Below, piece by piece: positions 53,033 through 62,144 of a DNA stretch of 64,000 nucleotides; positions within the stretch are counted from its first letter, which is position 1; each line of letters starts with the position of its first letter. A program made the translations under genes and the position numbers. The DNA is from Roseibium aggregatum (GTDB lineage: Bacteria; Pseudomonadota; Alphaproteobacteria; Rhizobiales; Stappiaceae), in NCBI RefSeq assembly GCF_014692675.1, contig NZ_JABFCZ010000003.1, positions 186,001-250,000 of the forward strand, in the 5' to 3' direction. The notes beneath the pieces were generated by a model that was given only the letters and a program-made list of their open reading frames with translations, was not told the DNA's origin and did no database searches.

Positions 53033-54532
53033 ATGCAGACCATTGGGCATTTCATCGGCGGCAAGCTCGTAGAGGGCACCTCCGGCCGCTTTGCAGACGT
53101 CTACAATCCGGCAACCGGCGAAGTTCAGGCGAAGGTCGCGCTGGCGTCCAAGGCTGAAATGGATGCAGCCGTCGCCAATGCGGCCGCCGCGCAGCCGGCA
53201 TGGGCTGCGACCAATCCGCAGCGCCGCGCCCGCGTGCTGATGAAGTTCGTCGATCTTCTGCATCGGGACATGGACAAGCTGGCCGAAGCGCTGTCGCGCG
53301 AACACGGCAAGACGCTGCCGGACGCCAAGGGCGACGTGATCCGCGGTCTGGAAGTGGCCGAGTTCTGCATCGGCGCGCCTCATCTGCTGAAAGGCGAGTT
53401 CACCGAAGGCGCCGGTCCGGGCATCGACATCTATTCCCTGCGCCAGCCGCTCGGCGTGGTCGCCGGTATCACCCCGTTCAACTTCCCGGCCATGATCCCC
53501 ATGTGGAAGTTCTGCCCGGCCATCGCGGCGGGGAATGCCTTCATCCTGAAGCCGTCCGAGCGCGATCCGTCCGTGCCGATCATGCTGGCCGAACTGATGA
53601 TCGAAGCCGGCCTGCCGGCCGGTATCCTCAACGTCGTCAACGGCGACAAGGAATCTGTCGATGCGATCCTGGACGATCCGGAAATCCAGGCGGTCGGTTT
53701 CGTCGGCTCCACCGCGATTGCTGAATACGTCTATACCCGCGGCTGCGCCAACGGAAAACGCGTGCAGTGCTTCGGCGGCGCCAAGAACCACATGATCATC
53801 ATGCCGGATGCGGACCTGGATCAGGCCGCCGATGCCCTGATCGGCGCCGGTTACGGCGCGGCCGGTGAGCGCTGCATGGCGATCTCCGTGGCCGTTCCGG
53901 TCGGTGAGACGACCGCCAATGCGCTGATGGCAAAGCTTGCTCCACGGGTCGAAGCCCTGAAGATCGGCCCCTATACGGCCGGCGACGATGTCGACTTCGG
54001 TCCTCTGGTCACCAAGGAAGCCCTTGCCCGCGTGAAGGGCCTGGTCGACCAGGGCGTCAAGGAAGGCGCCAACCTGGTCGTCGACGGCCGCAACTTCACC
54101 ATGCAGGGCTATGAAAACGGCAACTTCATGGGTGGCTGCCTGTTCGACAACGTCACCAAGGACATGGAGATCTACAAGACCGAGATCTTCGGTCCGGTCC
54201 TGTCGGTTGTGCGCGCAGGCGATTATGAAGAAGCGCTCGATCTGGCCATGAGCCACGAATACGGCAACGGCACCGCGATCTTCACCCGCGATGGCGACAC
54301 CGCCCGCGATTTTGCCTCGCGGATCAACATCGGCATGGTCGGCATCAACGTGCCGATCCCCGTGCCGCTGGCCTACTACACCTTCGGCGGCTGGAAGCGT
54401 TCCGGTTTCGGCGATCTCAACCAGCACGGCCCGGACGCCTTCCGTTTCTATACCCGGACGAAGACCGTCACTTCGCGCTGGCCGTCGGGGCTCAAGGACG
54501 GTGCCGAATTCGTCATTCCGACGATGAAATAA
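53033..54532 (+). CDS. mmsA: CoA-acylating methylmalonate-semialdehyde dehydrogenase
   Basis: 499 residues, aldehyde-dehydrogenase fold. The family-specific pattern HFIGGKLVEGTSGR at the start, GITPFNFPAMIPMWKFCPAIAAGN, GFVGSTAIAEYVY and the catalytic cysteine in AAGERCMAIS are all present, with YTFGGWKRSGFGDLNQHG near the end. It converts methylmalonate semialdehyde to propionyl-CoA in valine (and inositol) breakdown. Ribosome site AGGGAGAAACGCT. Divergent LysR regulator upstream; strong terminator downstream. No other val-pathway genes are adjacent. Confidence 0.96.
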   Translation: MQTIGHFIGGKLVEGTSGRFADVYNPATGEVQAKVALASKAEMDAAVANAAAAQPAWAATNPQRRARVLMKFVDLLHRDMDKLAEALSREHGKTLPDAKGDVIRGLEVAEFCIGAPHLLKGEFTEGAGPGIDIYSLRQPLGVVAGITPFNFPAMIPMWKFCPAIAAGNAFILKPSERDPSVPIMLAELMIEAGLPAGILNVVNGDKESVDAILDDPEIQAVGFVGSTAIAEYVYTRGCANGKRVQCFGGAKNHMIIMPDADLDQAADALIGAGYGAAGERCMAISVAVPVGETTANALMAKLAPRVEALKIGPYTAGDDVDFGPLVTKEALARVKGLVDQGVKEGANLVVDGRNFTMQGYENGNFMGGCLFDNVTKDMEIYKTEIFGPVLSVVRAGDYEEALDLAMSHEYGNGTAIFTRDGDTARDFASRINIGMVGINVPIPVPLAYYTFGGWKRSGFGDLNQHGPDAFRFYTRTKTVTSRWPSGLKDGAEFVIPTMK

Positions 54533-54577
54533 ACCGAACGAATAAAATTGAGGCCATCCTCCCGGCCTCACCCTCTG

Positions 54578-54606
54578 GAGCGGCAGGTTTCTGCCGCTCT
54601 TTTTTT
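54578..54606 (+). terminator. mmsA terminator
   Basis: Perfect 9-bp stem GAGCGGCAG / CTGCCGCTC with a GTTT loop followed by seven T. A second small stem TGAGGCC/GGCCTCA lies just before it (54549-54570). Confidence 0.92.
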
Positions 54607-54636
54607 ATCCGGCTTCGCAATTTTTATGAGACGCAC

Positions 54637-54851
54637 AAAAAAAAGCCGGCGGGGGGACGCCGGCCTTGTGAAGTGGTGCAAATACCCTGGTGACGTACGC
54701 ATATCCCCAAGGCGAAATCTCCCTGTGGCCGTCTCAATGAGAAAGCCGCGAAGGTGATCCAGAGTCTCGAAAGGTCGTGAAATGGAACTTTCGAGAACGT
54801 ATGCATAACAGCATACGTCATTTAGGTTTTCACCCCTACGAATTAGGGGGT
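54637..54851 (-). ncRNA. candidate structured small RNA
   Basis: A minus-strand terminator (GCCGGCG/CGCCGGC stem at 54645-54664, then eight T in the transcript) faces the mmsA terminator, implying a separate minus-strand transcript. Upstream of it are three successive stems: 9-bp TCTCGAAAG/CTTTCGAGA (54765-54796), 8-bp ACGTATGC/GCATACGT (54797-54818, directly adjoining) and a CCCCTA/TAGGGG type stem (54832-54851). No convincing protein gene lies in the region. I do not recognise a known RNA family. The 5' end is unknown. Confidence 0.4.
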
Positions 54852-55295
54852 ATTCGTCAGGAAATTGAGTCTTGGGTTGTGACCCTAGGACGTCAGGTCG
54901 CAGTCTCCGGAATGAAATCGGATCGTATCGCGCGGGGTTCAATGGCGCGCGTGCGCCAGAAGCCTGACAAACATATTCAATATCAATTGTTTATCCTGTT
55001 TAGGTCGGCCGAAACCTTATCATTCCTGCAATCGGGGGATAGTCCCGTTTCATCCGGAGCCGGTGTCTCCGTTCCCGTTATCCGGACAGGCGAACCTTCC
55101 AATTGCCGTGTAAATATGCTGAAAGGCCACTGGAGGGCAAAGAAGCCGGTCTTCGATCCGGTTTCAGGGGCATGAGCCGGCAATGAAAACGAGGGACGGA
55201 CGATTGACGCGGAGACTGGCCCCCTTTGGCGCCCAAGGGCTTCACGATGCGCCACCCTCGAGAAACAAAAGACCTGCGTCGGGCAAGAGACAGGC
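54852..55295. other. intergenic region before cydD
   Basis: About 440 bases with no supported gene; short open frames on both strands have no recognisable motif. It should contain the promoter of the cyd operon and possibly that of the candidate RNA. I could not find a clear FNR-type TTGAT-N4-ATCAA site. Confidence 0.4.
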
Positions 55296-57065
55296 ATGAC
55301 CGGTTCCGCAGCAAAAGGCGCCGCCGACACCGAGGGGCAGGAAGAACCGGTCGCCGACCTGGTTCCCGCCGAAAAGCGTCTTGTCCGCAGGGCCGGATGG
55401 TTGCTCTCGATCTCCGATCTGTTGTGGATCGGGCAGGCTGCCTTGCTGAGCCTGGTCATTTCCGAATTCGTCGCCGGCAGGCCTCAGGCCGGACTTCTCA
55501 CATTGGTCGCACCGGCAGCCGTCGGTTTCATCGCCCTGGCCGGGGTACGGCAGTGGCTTGGACTGAGAGCGGCGTCCGCCGCGCGGTCGGCTGCCCGGGC
55601 CGTGAAGACAAGGGTACGGACCACGCTGCTCAACGCCATCGCACACAGTTCCCCGGCAGCGTCCCTGCCGTCCAGCGGCCATGTGGCGGCCATGCTGGGC
55701 GAACAGGTCGATGCGCTTGGCCCCTACCTCGGCAACTTCTATCCGCAGCAGTTCCGGTTGAAGATCGTCCCGCTCGGCATCCTTGCGGCAACGCTTTGCG
55801 TGAGCTGGCTGGCTGCGGTCATTCTCATGGTCGCAGGACCGGTCATTCCGCTGTTCATGGCGCTGATCGGGATCAGGGCGAAAGCGGCGAGCCAGGGACA
55901 GCAGGAAGAGCTGACCCGCATGAGCGGTTTTCTGCTCGACCGGGTGCGCGGCCTGGAAACCCTCCGGCTGTTCGGCGCGCTCGGCCGGACCGAAGCGGAA
56001 ATCGGCCGGGTCGGCGAAGCCTTCCGGACCGGCACGATGCGGGTTCTCAAAATCGCCTTCCTGTCGTCCACAGTGCTGGAGCTGTTCAGCGCCCTGGGCA
56101 TTGCCTTCGTCGCCGTCTATGTCGGCTTCTCGCTGTTGGGCAGCGTGACTGCCGGCACCTGGGGGGCGCCGCTGACCTTCGGCGGCGGCTTCTTCGTTCT
56201 GCTGCTGGCGCCGGAATTCTTTGCGCCGCTTCGCGCTTATGCCGCCGCCTATCACGACCGGGCCGCGGGCCTGGCGGCAAAGGAAAAGCTGCAGGAGCTC
56301 TATTCCGGGATTGTCGCCCAGGGCCTGCAGTCGGGACCGCCAGAGGGCTCAGCCAAGGCGGATGAAAAGCCGTCCGCGCCGGCGCCTCGGCAAACCCATG
56401 CACCCGAAATCAAGCTCGATCACGTGTCTGTCACGTTCGGCGGCAAGAGCATCATTCGGGATTTCTCACTCGAAATACCATCCGGTGAGACCGCGATCCT
56501 CACCGGGCCAAGCGGTGCCGGCAAGACGACGCTTCTCGACTGCCTGCTCGGTCTGCATCGACCCGACAGCGGGCGGATCTTCATCGACGGCAAGGACCTC
56601 CTGACGCTCGACCTTGGGCGTTGGCGGCAGGAAATCTGCTGGATCGGTCAGCACCCGCGCCTGTTCCACGGTTCTTTACGCGCAAATCTCCTGCGTGCGG
56701 ATCCGGATGCCTCGACCGAGGACATGATGCTGGCGGTCCGTCTCGCGGGAGCCGCCGCTCTGGTGGAAAGCCTGCCGCGCGGTCTGGAGACGATCATCGG
56801 CGAAGACGGCTTCGGCCTGTCCGTCGGCGAGAAACGCCGGATTGCACTGGCGCGGGCAGCGCTCAGAAAGACCGCCGGCCTGATCCTGGCCGATGAGCCG
56901 ACCGCGGGCCTCGATGATCAAACGGCAATAGACGTCATTGCAGGCCTGAAAAAGATGGCGGCTGGCCGGACGCTGATCCTTGCAACCCATGACCCGAAGC
57001 TTATGTCTGTTCCGGGCACCCGGATCGAGCTGGACGCCGCCCATCTGTCGGAGGCAAGCGCATGA
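55296..57065 (+). CDS. cydD: thiol-reductant ABC exporter subunit CydD
   Basis: 589 residues: exporter transmembrane domain (~35-330) with the CydD/AprD-type helix pattern, linker, and nucleotide-binding domain with Walker A GPSGAGKTT near residue 405, signature LSVGEKRRIALARAAL and Walker B GLILADEPTAGLD. CydDC exports cysteine and glutathione and is needed for bd oxidase assembly. The signature SVGEK is a mild variant of SGGQ. First gene of a five-gene operon; its stop overlaps cydC by 4 bases. Confidence 0.95.
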   Translation: MTGSAAKGAADTEGQEEPVADLVPAEKRLVRRAGWLLSISDLLWIGQAALLSLVISEFVAGRPQAGLLTLVAPAAVGFIALAGVRQWLGLRAASAARSAARAVKTRVRTTLLNAIAHSSPAASLPSSGHVAAMLGEQVDALGPYLGNFYPQQFRLKIVPLGILAATLCVSWLAAVILMVAGPVIPLFMALIGIRAKAASQGQQEELTRMSGFLLDRVRGLETLRLFGALGRTEAEIGRVGEAFRTGTMRVLKIAFLSSTVLELFSALGIAFVAVYVGFSLLGSVTAGTWGAPLTFGGGFFVLLLAPEFFAPLRAYAAAYHDRAAGLAAKEKLQELYSGIVAQGLQSGPPEGSAKADEKPSAPAPRQTHAPEIKLDHVSVTFGGKSIIRDFSLEIPSGETAILTGPSGAGKTTLLDCLLGLHRPDSGRIFIDGKDLLTLDLGRWRQEICWIGQHPRLFHGSLRANLLRADPDASTEDMMLAVRLAGAAALVESLPRGLETIIGEDGFGLSVGEKRRIALARAALRKTAGLILADEPTAGLDDQTAIDVIAGLKKMAAGRTLILATHDPKLMSVPGTRIELDAAHLSEASA

Positions 57066-58744
57066 GCCCACTCCGCCGGATCGTCGTATGGCAATGGCGC
57101 CATTCGCCCGCAGCCTTCCTGTCGGGAATCGTCATCGCACTGATCCCCGCCCTTGCCGGCATTGCACTCCTCGGCGTGGCCGGATGGTTCATCACGGCGG
57201 CGGCTCTTGCCGGGCTTGGCCTGTTTGCTTTGAACGTCTTCATGCCGAGCGCGCTGATCCGGGCGTTGGCAATTGCGCGCACCGCCGGCCGCTACGGCGA
57301 GCGCATCCTGACCCACGACGCCACCTTCCGCTTCCTGACCAACCTGAGAAAGCGCATTTTCCAGGGCCAGGCGGCCAGGATCGGCGACGGGACCCGCCCG
57401 GCGCGCAGCGGCGCGGCCCTCAATCGGCTGACCTCGGATATCCAGGCGCTGGATGCGGTCTACCTCCGCCTGATCGTCCCGGCGGTTCTGTGTCTGGTCA
57501 CCGGGCTTCTGGTGATCGCATGGGTCCTGAAGCTTGCACCCGTCGCCGGTCTCGGGATTGCGGGCTTTGTGGTCTGGGGGGCGGCCTTCTGCGGCTATCT
57601 TCTGAAAAACCGTCATGTGGAGGCCGCGCGCCGCCAGGAAGCAGCCCACGAAGCCATGCGGCTCAGAAGCGTCGATCTGGTGGCCGGGCGAAGGGATCTG
57701 GCGGTCTACGGCGGACTTGAGCAAAGCGCGCATGCGATCTTGAAGGCGGAAGAACGGCTGGCGGCCGCGGGCGAGGAAATCGAGGCGCGAACGGCCCGCT
57801 TCCTGTCCCTGCATGGCTTCGCGGGGCAGTTCTTCCTGGCTGTGACGCTGGTGCTGGTGAGCGCCCTGATGATCCGCGGAAACCTTGCGCCGGTCTGGGG
57901 CGTGACCCTGATCCTGGTCGCGACCGCGCTTCCCGAAGTGCTCGGCGCGTTGGTGCCCGGACTGGCCAACCTGCAGAGGACACGCCTTGCCGCAAGACGG
58001 GCCGCCGACGGCGCCCACGAGAGCGATAATGCCGGTGGGGCGGAAGTTGCATCGATTGACCGGAAGACCGTGACGGACCCCGTCCTGTCCTTCAGGTCGG
58101 TAACCTTCGCCTATCCGGGGGCGGAAACCCCGGTCCTGTCGGATTTTTCCTTCGACATTGCAAAGGGCGAGACGCTGGCTCTGACCGGCAGGAGCGGTTG
58201 CGGCAAGTCGACGGTGTCCGCCATCGCATCGAGGCTTCTCAATCCGCAGGGCGGTTCGGTGACGCTTTGCGGACAGGATCTGCAGACCATTCCGGAAGAA
58301 GAGCTGCGCAGCACGATCACGGTCCTGGGGCAGAAGCCCTATCTCTTCAACGACACGGTCGCGGCCAACCTGAGGATCGCGATGCCGGCGGCCACGGATG
58401 ATGAATTGTGGGCTGCTCTGGACATGGCGGCACTGGGCGCGCGGATCCGCGGCAGCGAAAGCGGCCTGGAAACGGTTCTGGGCGAGGGCGGCCTGGGTCT
58501 GTCCGGCGGCGAACAGCGGCGCCTCGGTCTGGCGCGCGCCTACCTGACCCGGCCGGTGCTCTTCATTCTCGATGAAATGACGGAAGGCCTGGACGAGAAA
58601 ACCGCGAAGGACGTTCTCGACCGCTTCGAGGAATTCCGCGGAGACGCCAGTGTTCTGATGATCGCGCACAAGCGGATGGAGATTGACCGCGCCGACCGGG
58701 TCCTGGGACTCCGTGACGCGGAAAAGAGTCTGGCCGCCGAATAG
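57062..58744 (+). CDS. cydC: thiol-reductant ABC exporter subunit CydC
   Basis: 560 residues. Transmembrane domain (residues ~15-320) with the CydC opening GWFITAAALAGL, and an ATPase domain with Walker A GRSGCGKST near residue 378, signature LSGGEQRRLGLARAYL and Walker B LFILDEMTEGLDE. Forms the heterodimer with CydD. Followed by a 159-base gap to cydA. Confidence 0.95.
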   Translation: MSPLRRIVVWQWRHSPAAFLSGIVIALIPALAGIALLGVAGWFITAAALAGLGLFALNVFMPSALIRALAIARTAGRYGERILTHDATFRFLTNLRKRIFQGQAARIGDGTRPARSGAALNRLTSDIQALDAVYLRLIVPAVLCLVTGLLVIAWVLKLAPVAGLGIAGFVVWGAAFCGYLLKNRHVEAARRQEAAHEAMRLRSVDLVAGRRDLAVYGGLEQSAHAILKAEERLAAAGEEIEARTARFLSLHGFAGQFFLAVTLVLVSALMIRGNLAPVWGVTLILVATALPEVLGALVPGLANLQRTRLAARRAADGAHESDNAGGAEVASIDRKTVTDPVLSFRSVTFAYPGAETPVLSDFSFDIAKGETLALTGRSGCGKSTVSAIASRLLNPQGGSVTLCGQDLQTIPEEELRSTITVLGQKPYLFNDTVAANLRIAMPAATDDELWAALDMAALGARIRGSESGLETVLGEGGLGLSGGEQRRLGLARAYLTRPVLFILDEMTEGLDEKTAKDVLDRFEEFRGDASVLMIAHKRMEIDRADRVLGLRDAEKSLAAE

Positions 58745-58903
58745 GCGCGGCTTTATTTGTTAGTTTCAATAAGGCGAAACAAGCGCCTTCGGGAGGAAGC
58801 AGTCCCGCTGCGGTCGGCACACGCAAAGTTTGCAATCTGACCGCAGTATGATCTTCTGTTGCCGGATTCGGAATCCCGCTCCGGCCAAACCCGAGGTATC
58901 GCA

Positions 58904-60505
58904 ATGGAACTTGATATCGTCAGCCTGTCCAGGCTGCAGTTTGCGATGACGGCGCTCTACCATTTCCTGTTCGTGCCGTTGACCATAGGCCTTTCCATCC
59001 TGCTTGCGACCATGGAGACGGTCTACGTCATGACCGGGCGCGAAGTCTGGAAACGCATGGTCAAATTCTGGGGGACGCTGTTCGGGATCAACTTCGTGCT
59101 CGGGGTAGCCACGGGCCTGACCATGGAGTTCCAGTTCGGCATGAACTGGAGCTACTACAGCCAGTATGTGGGCGATGTCTTCGGCGCGCCGCTGGCCATC
59201 GAAGGGCTGATGGCCTTTTTCCTGGAGGCGACCTTCGTCGGGCTGTTCTTCTTCGGCTGGGACAAGCTGTCGAAGCGTCAGCATCTGGCGGCCACCTGGG
59301 CGGTCGCCATGGGCACCAACCTGTCGGCGCTGTGGATCCTGATCGCCAACGGCTGGATGCAGCATCCCGTCGGCAGCGAATTCAATCCGCAGACCATGCG
59401 CATGGAAGTGACCAGCTTCTACGAGGTGCTCTTCAATCCGGTGGCCCAGGCCAAGTTCGTGCATACGGTTTCGGCCGGCTATGTCACCGCATCGCTTTTC
59501 ATTGTCGGCATATCGGCCTGGTATCTGCTGAAGGGCAGACATATCGAGATCGCGCGGCGTTCGATCGCCGTCGCCGCCGCCTTCGGTTTCGCCTCGGCCC
59601 TGTCCGTCGTCGTCCTTGGAGATGAAAGCGGTTACGAGGCGAACCTGAATCAGAAGATGAAGCTGGCGACCATCGAGGCCATGTGGGAGACCGAGCCGGC
59701 TCCGGCGTCCTTCAATCTCATCGCCATCCCGGACATGGAGGCGAGGGACAACAGCTTTGCCATCGAGGTCCCCTATGTCATGGGACTGATCGCCACCAGG
59801 TCGCTGACCAAGGAAATTCCGGGCATCAAGGAACTGGTTGAAAGGTCGAAGGACCGGATCCGCCAGGGTGTCATCGCCTGGGAGGCCTTGCAGAAGATCC
59901 GCGCGGCGGACGATGCGGGGCAGACAGTCGACGAGGCGGTGCGCAACGATTTCGTCATAAACCAGCACAATCTCGGCTACGCCTATCTTTTGATGCCCTT
60001 CGCCAAGGACCTGACGAAGGCCACTAACGAGGAGATCGACGCGGCCGCCTGGTCCGCCGTTCCGAACATCTGGCCGATGTTCTACGGTTTTCGGATCATG
60101 GTTGCCTGCGGCTTCTTCTTCATCCTGCTGACCGGCGTGTTCTTCTTCCTCGCCTCCACGGGCAAGGTGGAAGGCCTGCGCTTCAAGGGGCGCTGGCTGC
60201 TGCATGTCGCGGTCCTGTCGATCCCGCTGCCTTGGATCGCCTGCGAAATGGGCTGGTTTGTCGCCGAATACGGCCGCCAGCCCTGGATCATCGAGGGCAT
60301 GCTGCCGACACATGCGGCCGTTTCCAGCCTGTCCGTCACCGAGGTTCTGCTGACACTGGCCGGCTTTGTCGCCCTCTACAGCACGCTTCTCGTGATCGAG
60401 GTCTCCCTGATGCTGAAATACATCCGAAAAGGGCCCGACGACGGCGGAGAGCCCGAAGCGATGCCGGCCCGGACCGGCGGCATGTCCTCTATCGCAGCGG
60501 AGTAG
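58904..60505 (+). CDS. cydA: cytochrome bd oxidase subunit I
   Basis: 533 residues, multi-pass inner-membrane quinol oxidase. The heme ligand His is in ALYHFLFVPLTIG (about residue 19), the second His in KFVHTVSAGYV (~186), and the quinol-related GRQPWIIEGMLPTHAAVS is near residue 460. The GRQPW motif and moderate length fit the Escherichia-like long-Q-loop class (the Q-loop lies around residues 255-380). The start at 58904 has CGAGG upstream. Expected at low oxygen. Confidence 0.96.
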   Translation: MELDIVSLSRLQFAMTALYHFLFVPLTIGLSILLATMETVYVMTGREVWKRMVKFWGTLFGINFVLGVATGLTMEFQFGMNWSYYSQYVGDVFGAPLAIEGLMAFFLEATFVGLFFFGWDKLSKRQHLAATWAVAMGTNLSALWILIANGWMQHPVGSEFNPQTMRMEVTSFYEVLFNPVAQAKFVHTVSAGYVTASLFIVGISAWYLLKGRHIEIARRSIAVAAAFGFASALSVVVLGDESGYEANLNQKMKLATIEAMWETEPAPASFNLIAIPDMEARDNSFAIEVPYVMGLIATRSLTKEIPGIKELVERSKDRIRQGVIAWEALQKIRAADDAGQTVDEAVRNDFVINQHNLGYAYLLMPFAKDLTKATNEEIDAAAWSAVPNIWPMFYGFRIMVACGFFFILLTGVFFFLASTGKVEGLRFKGRWLLHVAVLSIPLPWIACEMGWFVAEYGRQPWIIEGMLPTHAAVSSLSVTEVLLTLAGFVALYSTLLVIEVSLMLKYIRKGPDDGGEPEAMPARTGGMSSIAAE

Positions 60506-60509
60506 ACCG

Positions 60510-61667
60510 ATGATCCTTCATGAACTGATCGACTATTCGACGTTGAAGCTGATCTGGTGGCTGCTTCTGGGTATCCTTCTGATCGGCTTTGCCGTAACCG
60601 ACGGCTTCGACATGGGGGTCGGCACCCTGCTGCCCTTCGTGGGCGAAACCGATACCGAGCGCCGTGTGGCCATCAATTCCATCGGCGCCACCTGGGAAGG
60701 CAACCAGGTCTGGTTCATCCTTGGCGGCGGTGCGATCTTCGCCGCCTGGCCGCCGCTTTACGCCATCAGCTTTTCCGGCTTCTACCTGGCGATGTTCATC
60801 GTGCTGGCGGCAATGATCCTGCGGCCCGTGTCGTTCAAGTACCGCTCCAAGCGGCCCGACCCGTCCTGGCGCAACGGCTGGGACTGGGCGCTGTTCGTCG
60901 GCTCCTTCGTGCCGGCGCTGGTGTTCGGGGTGGCGGTCGGCAACGTCCTTGAAGGCGTGCCCTTCACCCTCGACCGGGACTTGAGAATGACCTACGAGGG
61001 CTCGTTCTTCGGGCTGTTCACGCCGTTCTCGCTACTGTGCGGCCTCTTGTCCGTTTCCATGCTGGTCATGCACGGCGGGGCCTGGCTGGGGTTGAAGACC
61101 GACGGCATCGTCGCGGTCAGGGGGCGCCGCTACGGCACGGTTGCCGCCTTCGCCGCCCTGGTGCTGTTCGCCCTCGGCGGCTATCTGGTCTATTCCGGCT
61201 ATGTCGAAGGCTACCGGATCACCTCCGAGATCGACCCCAACATGCCGGCCAATCCGCTGTTCAAGAAGGCGGTGATCGAGGGCAGCGCCTGGATGGCAAA
61301 TTATTCCACCTATCCGTGGATGATGATCGCGCCGGCGCTGGGCTTTTTAGGCACGTTCGGTGCGCTGATCGGGCTGCAGACCCGGCTGGAGATGCTGACC
61401 TTCGCCTGCTCCAAGCTGGCGGTCTTCGGCATCATTTCCACCGTCGGCGTCTCGATGTTTCCCTTCCTGCTGCCGAGTTCGGTACAGCCGGATGCGAGCC
61501 TGACCGTCTGGGATGCATCGTCGAGCCACCAGACCCTGTTCAACATGCTGGTGGCGACGGTGATCTTCCTGCCCCTGGTGCTGGCCTATACCGCCTGGGT
61601 CTACAAGGTCCTGTGGGGCAAGGTCGACGAGGCCACCATCGAACGCGACAACGACACGGCATATTGA
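60510..61667 (+). CDS. cydB: cytochrome bd oxidase subunit II
   Basis: 385 residues with about eight to nine membrane segments. Opening WWLLLGILLIGFAVTDGFDMGVG and later EGNQVWFILGGGAIFAAWP are CydB hallmarks. Starts 4 bases after cydA and ends 11 bases before cydX. Its last codons (DNDTAY) also recur in the damaged second copy near 63.6 kb. Confidence 0.96.
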   Translation: MILHELIDYSTLKLIWWLLLGILLIGFAVTDGFDMGVGTLLPFVGETDTERRVAINSIGATWEGNQVWFILGGGAIFAAWPPLYAISFSGFYLAMFIVLAAMILRPVSFKYRSKRPDPSWRNGWDWALFVGSFVPALVFGVAVGNVLEGVPFTLDRDLRMTYEGSFFGLFTPFSLLCGLLSVSMLVMHGGAWLGLKTDGIVAVRGRRYGTVAAFAALVLFALGGYLVYSGYVEGYRITSEIDPNMPANPLFKKAVIEGSAWMANYSTYPWMMIAPALGFLGTFGALIGLQTRLEMLTFACSKLAVFGIISTVGVSMFPFLLPSSVQPDASLTVWDASSSHQTLFNMLVATVIFLPLVLAYTAWVYKVLWGKVDEATIERDNDTAY

Positions 61668-61678
61668 GGAGAAACGAC

Positions 61679-61792
61679 ATGTGGTATTTCGCCTGGATCC
61701 TAGGCATGCCGCTGGCATGCTGCCTCGCGGTTCTCAATGCCATGTGGCTGGAACTGCGCGCCAAGGACGAAGAGGTCCGTAACGGCCGGTAG
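61679..61792 (+). CDS. cydX: cytochrome bd oxidase small subunit CydX
   Basis: 37 residues, MWYFAWILGMPLACCLAVLN.. with one membrane helix and a charged tail ending EEVRNGR. The MWYFxWxLG opening is the signature of the CydX/YbgT family, which stabilises the oxidase hemes. The GAGGAGAAACGAC ribosome site lies right after the cydB stop. Confidence 0.93.
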   Translation: MWYFAWILGMPLACCLAVLNAMWLELRAKDEEVRNGR

Positions 61793-62144
61793 ATTTGGGA
61801 CGCCCACACGCGAGGCGGAAAACAAAGGGCTCGCAGACTTAGTGTGCTTATCGCAGATAAGGTTCGTAGTGTATTGCGCCACGAGCCAATTAATTTGGCT
61901 GCCGCGCCTGTTGCAGAGCATTTGGTTTTTTACTGTTGTTCAATTTTTTCCGGCCGCGTATCCAGGACACATCATGCTGCGAATTTGAAAGGCATTGGAA
62001 TGGTGGCCGGCAAGATTAATTTTATTAAAATTAGAATTAACAATGTAAATTTTTTAAAAATGGAGCGCGTAACCCTTAAATATATTTTAAAGGTATGTTT
62101 GTTCAATATTTTTGTAGTTTGCCGGAAGAGTCCAGGGGGTCGTT
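61793..62144. other. AT-rich intergenic region
   Basis: 352 bases, AT-rich from about 61990 on. No gene, no clear terminator for the cyd operon. It should carry the promoter of the diguanylate cyclase gene. Confidence 0.4.

Noticed and set aside
53018..54571. A 517-codon open frame on the minus strand
   Set aside because: Antisense to mmsA; composition and lack of motifs mark it as a shadow.
54568..54942. A 124-codon minus-strand frame in the mmsA-cydD gap
   Set aside because: It runs across both opposed terminators and shows no family motif. A structured RNA explains the region better.
54777..55175. A 132-codon plus-strand frame in the same gap
   Set aside because: No ribosome site, no motif, and it overlaps the inverted repeats.
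56918..58669. A 583-codon open frame on the minus strand
   Set aside because: Antisense to cydC; no recognisable domain.
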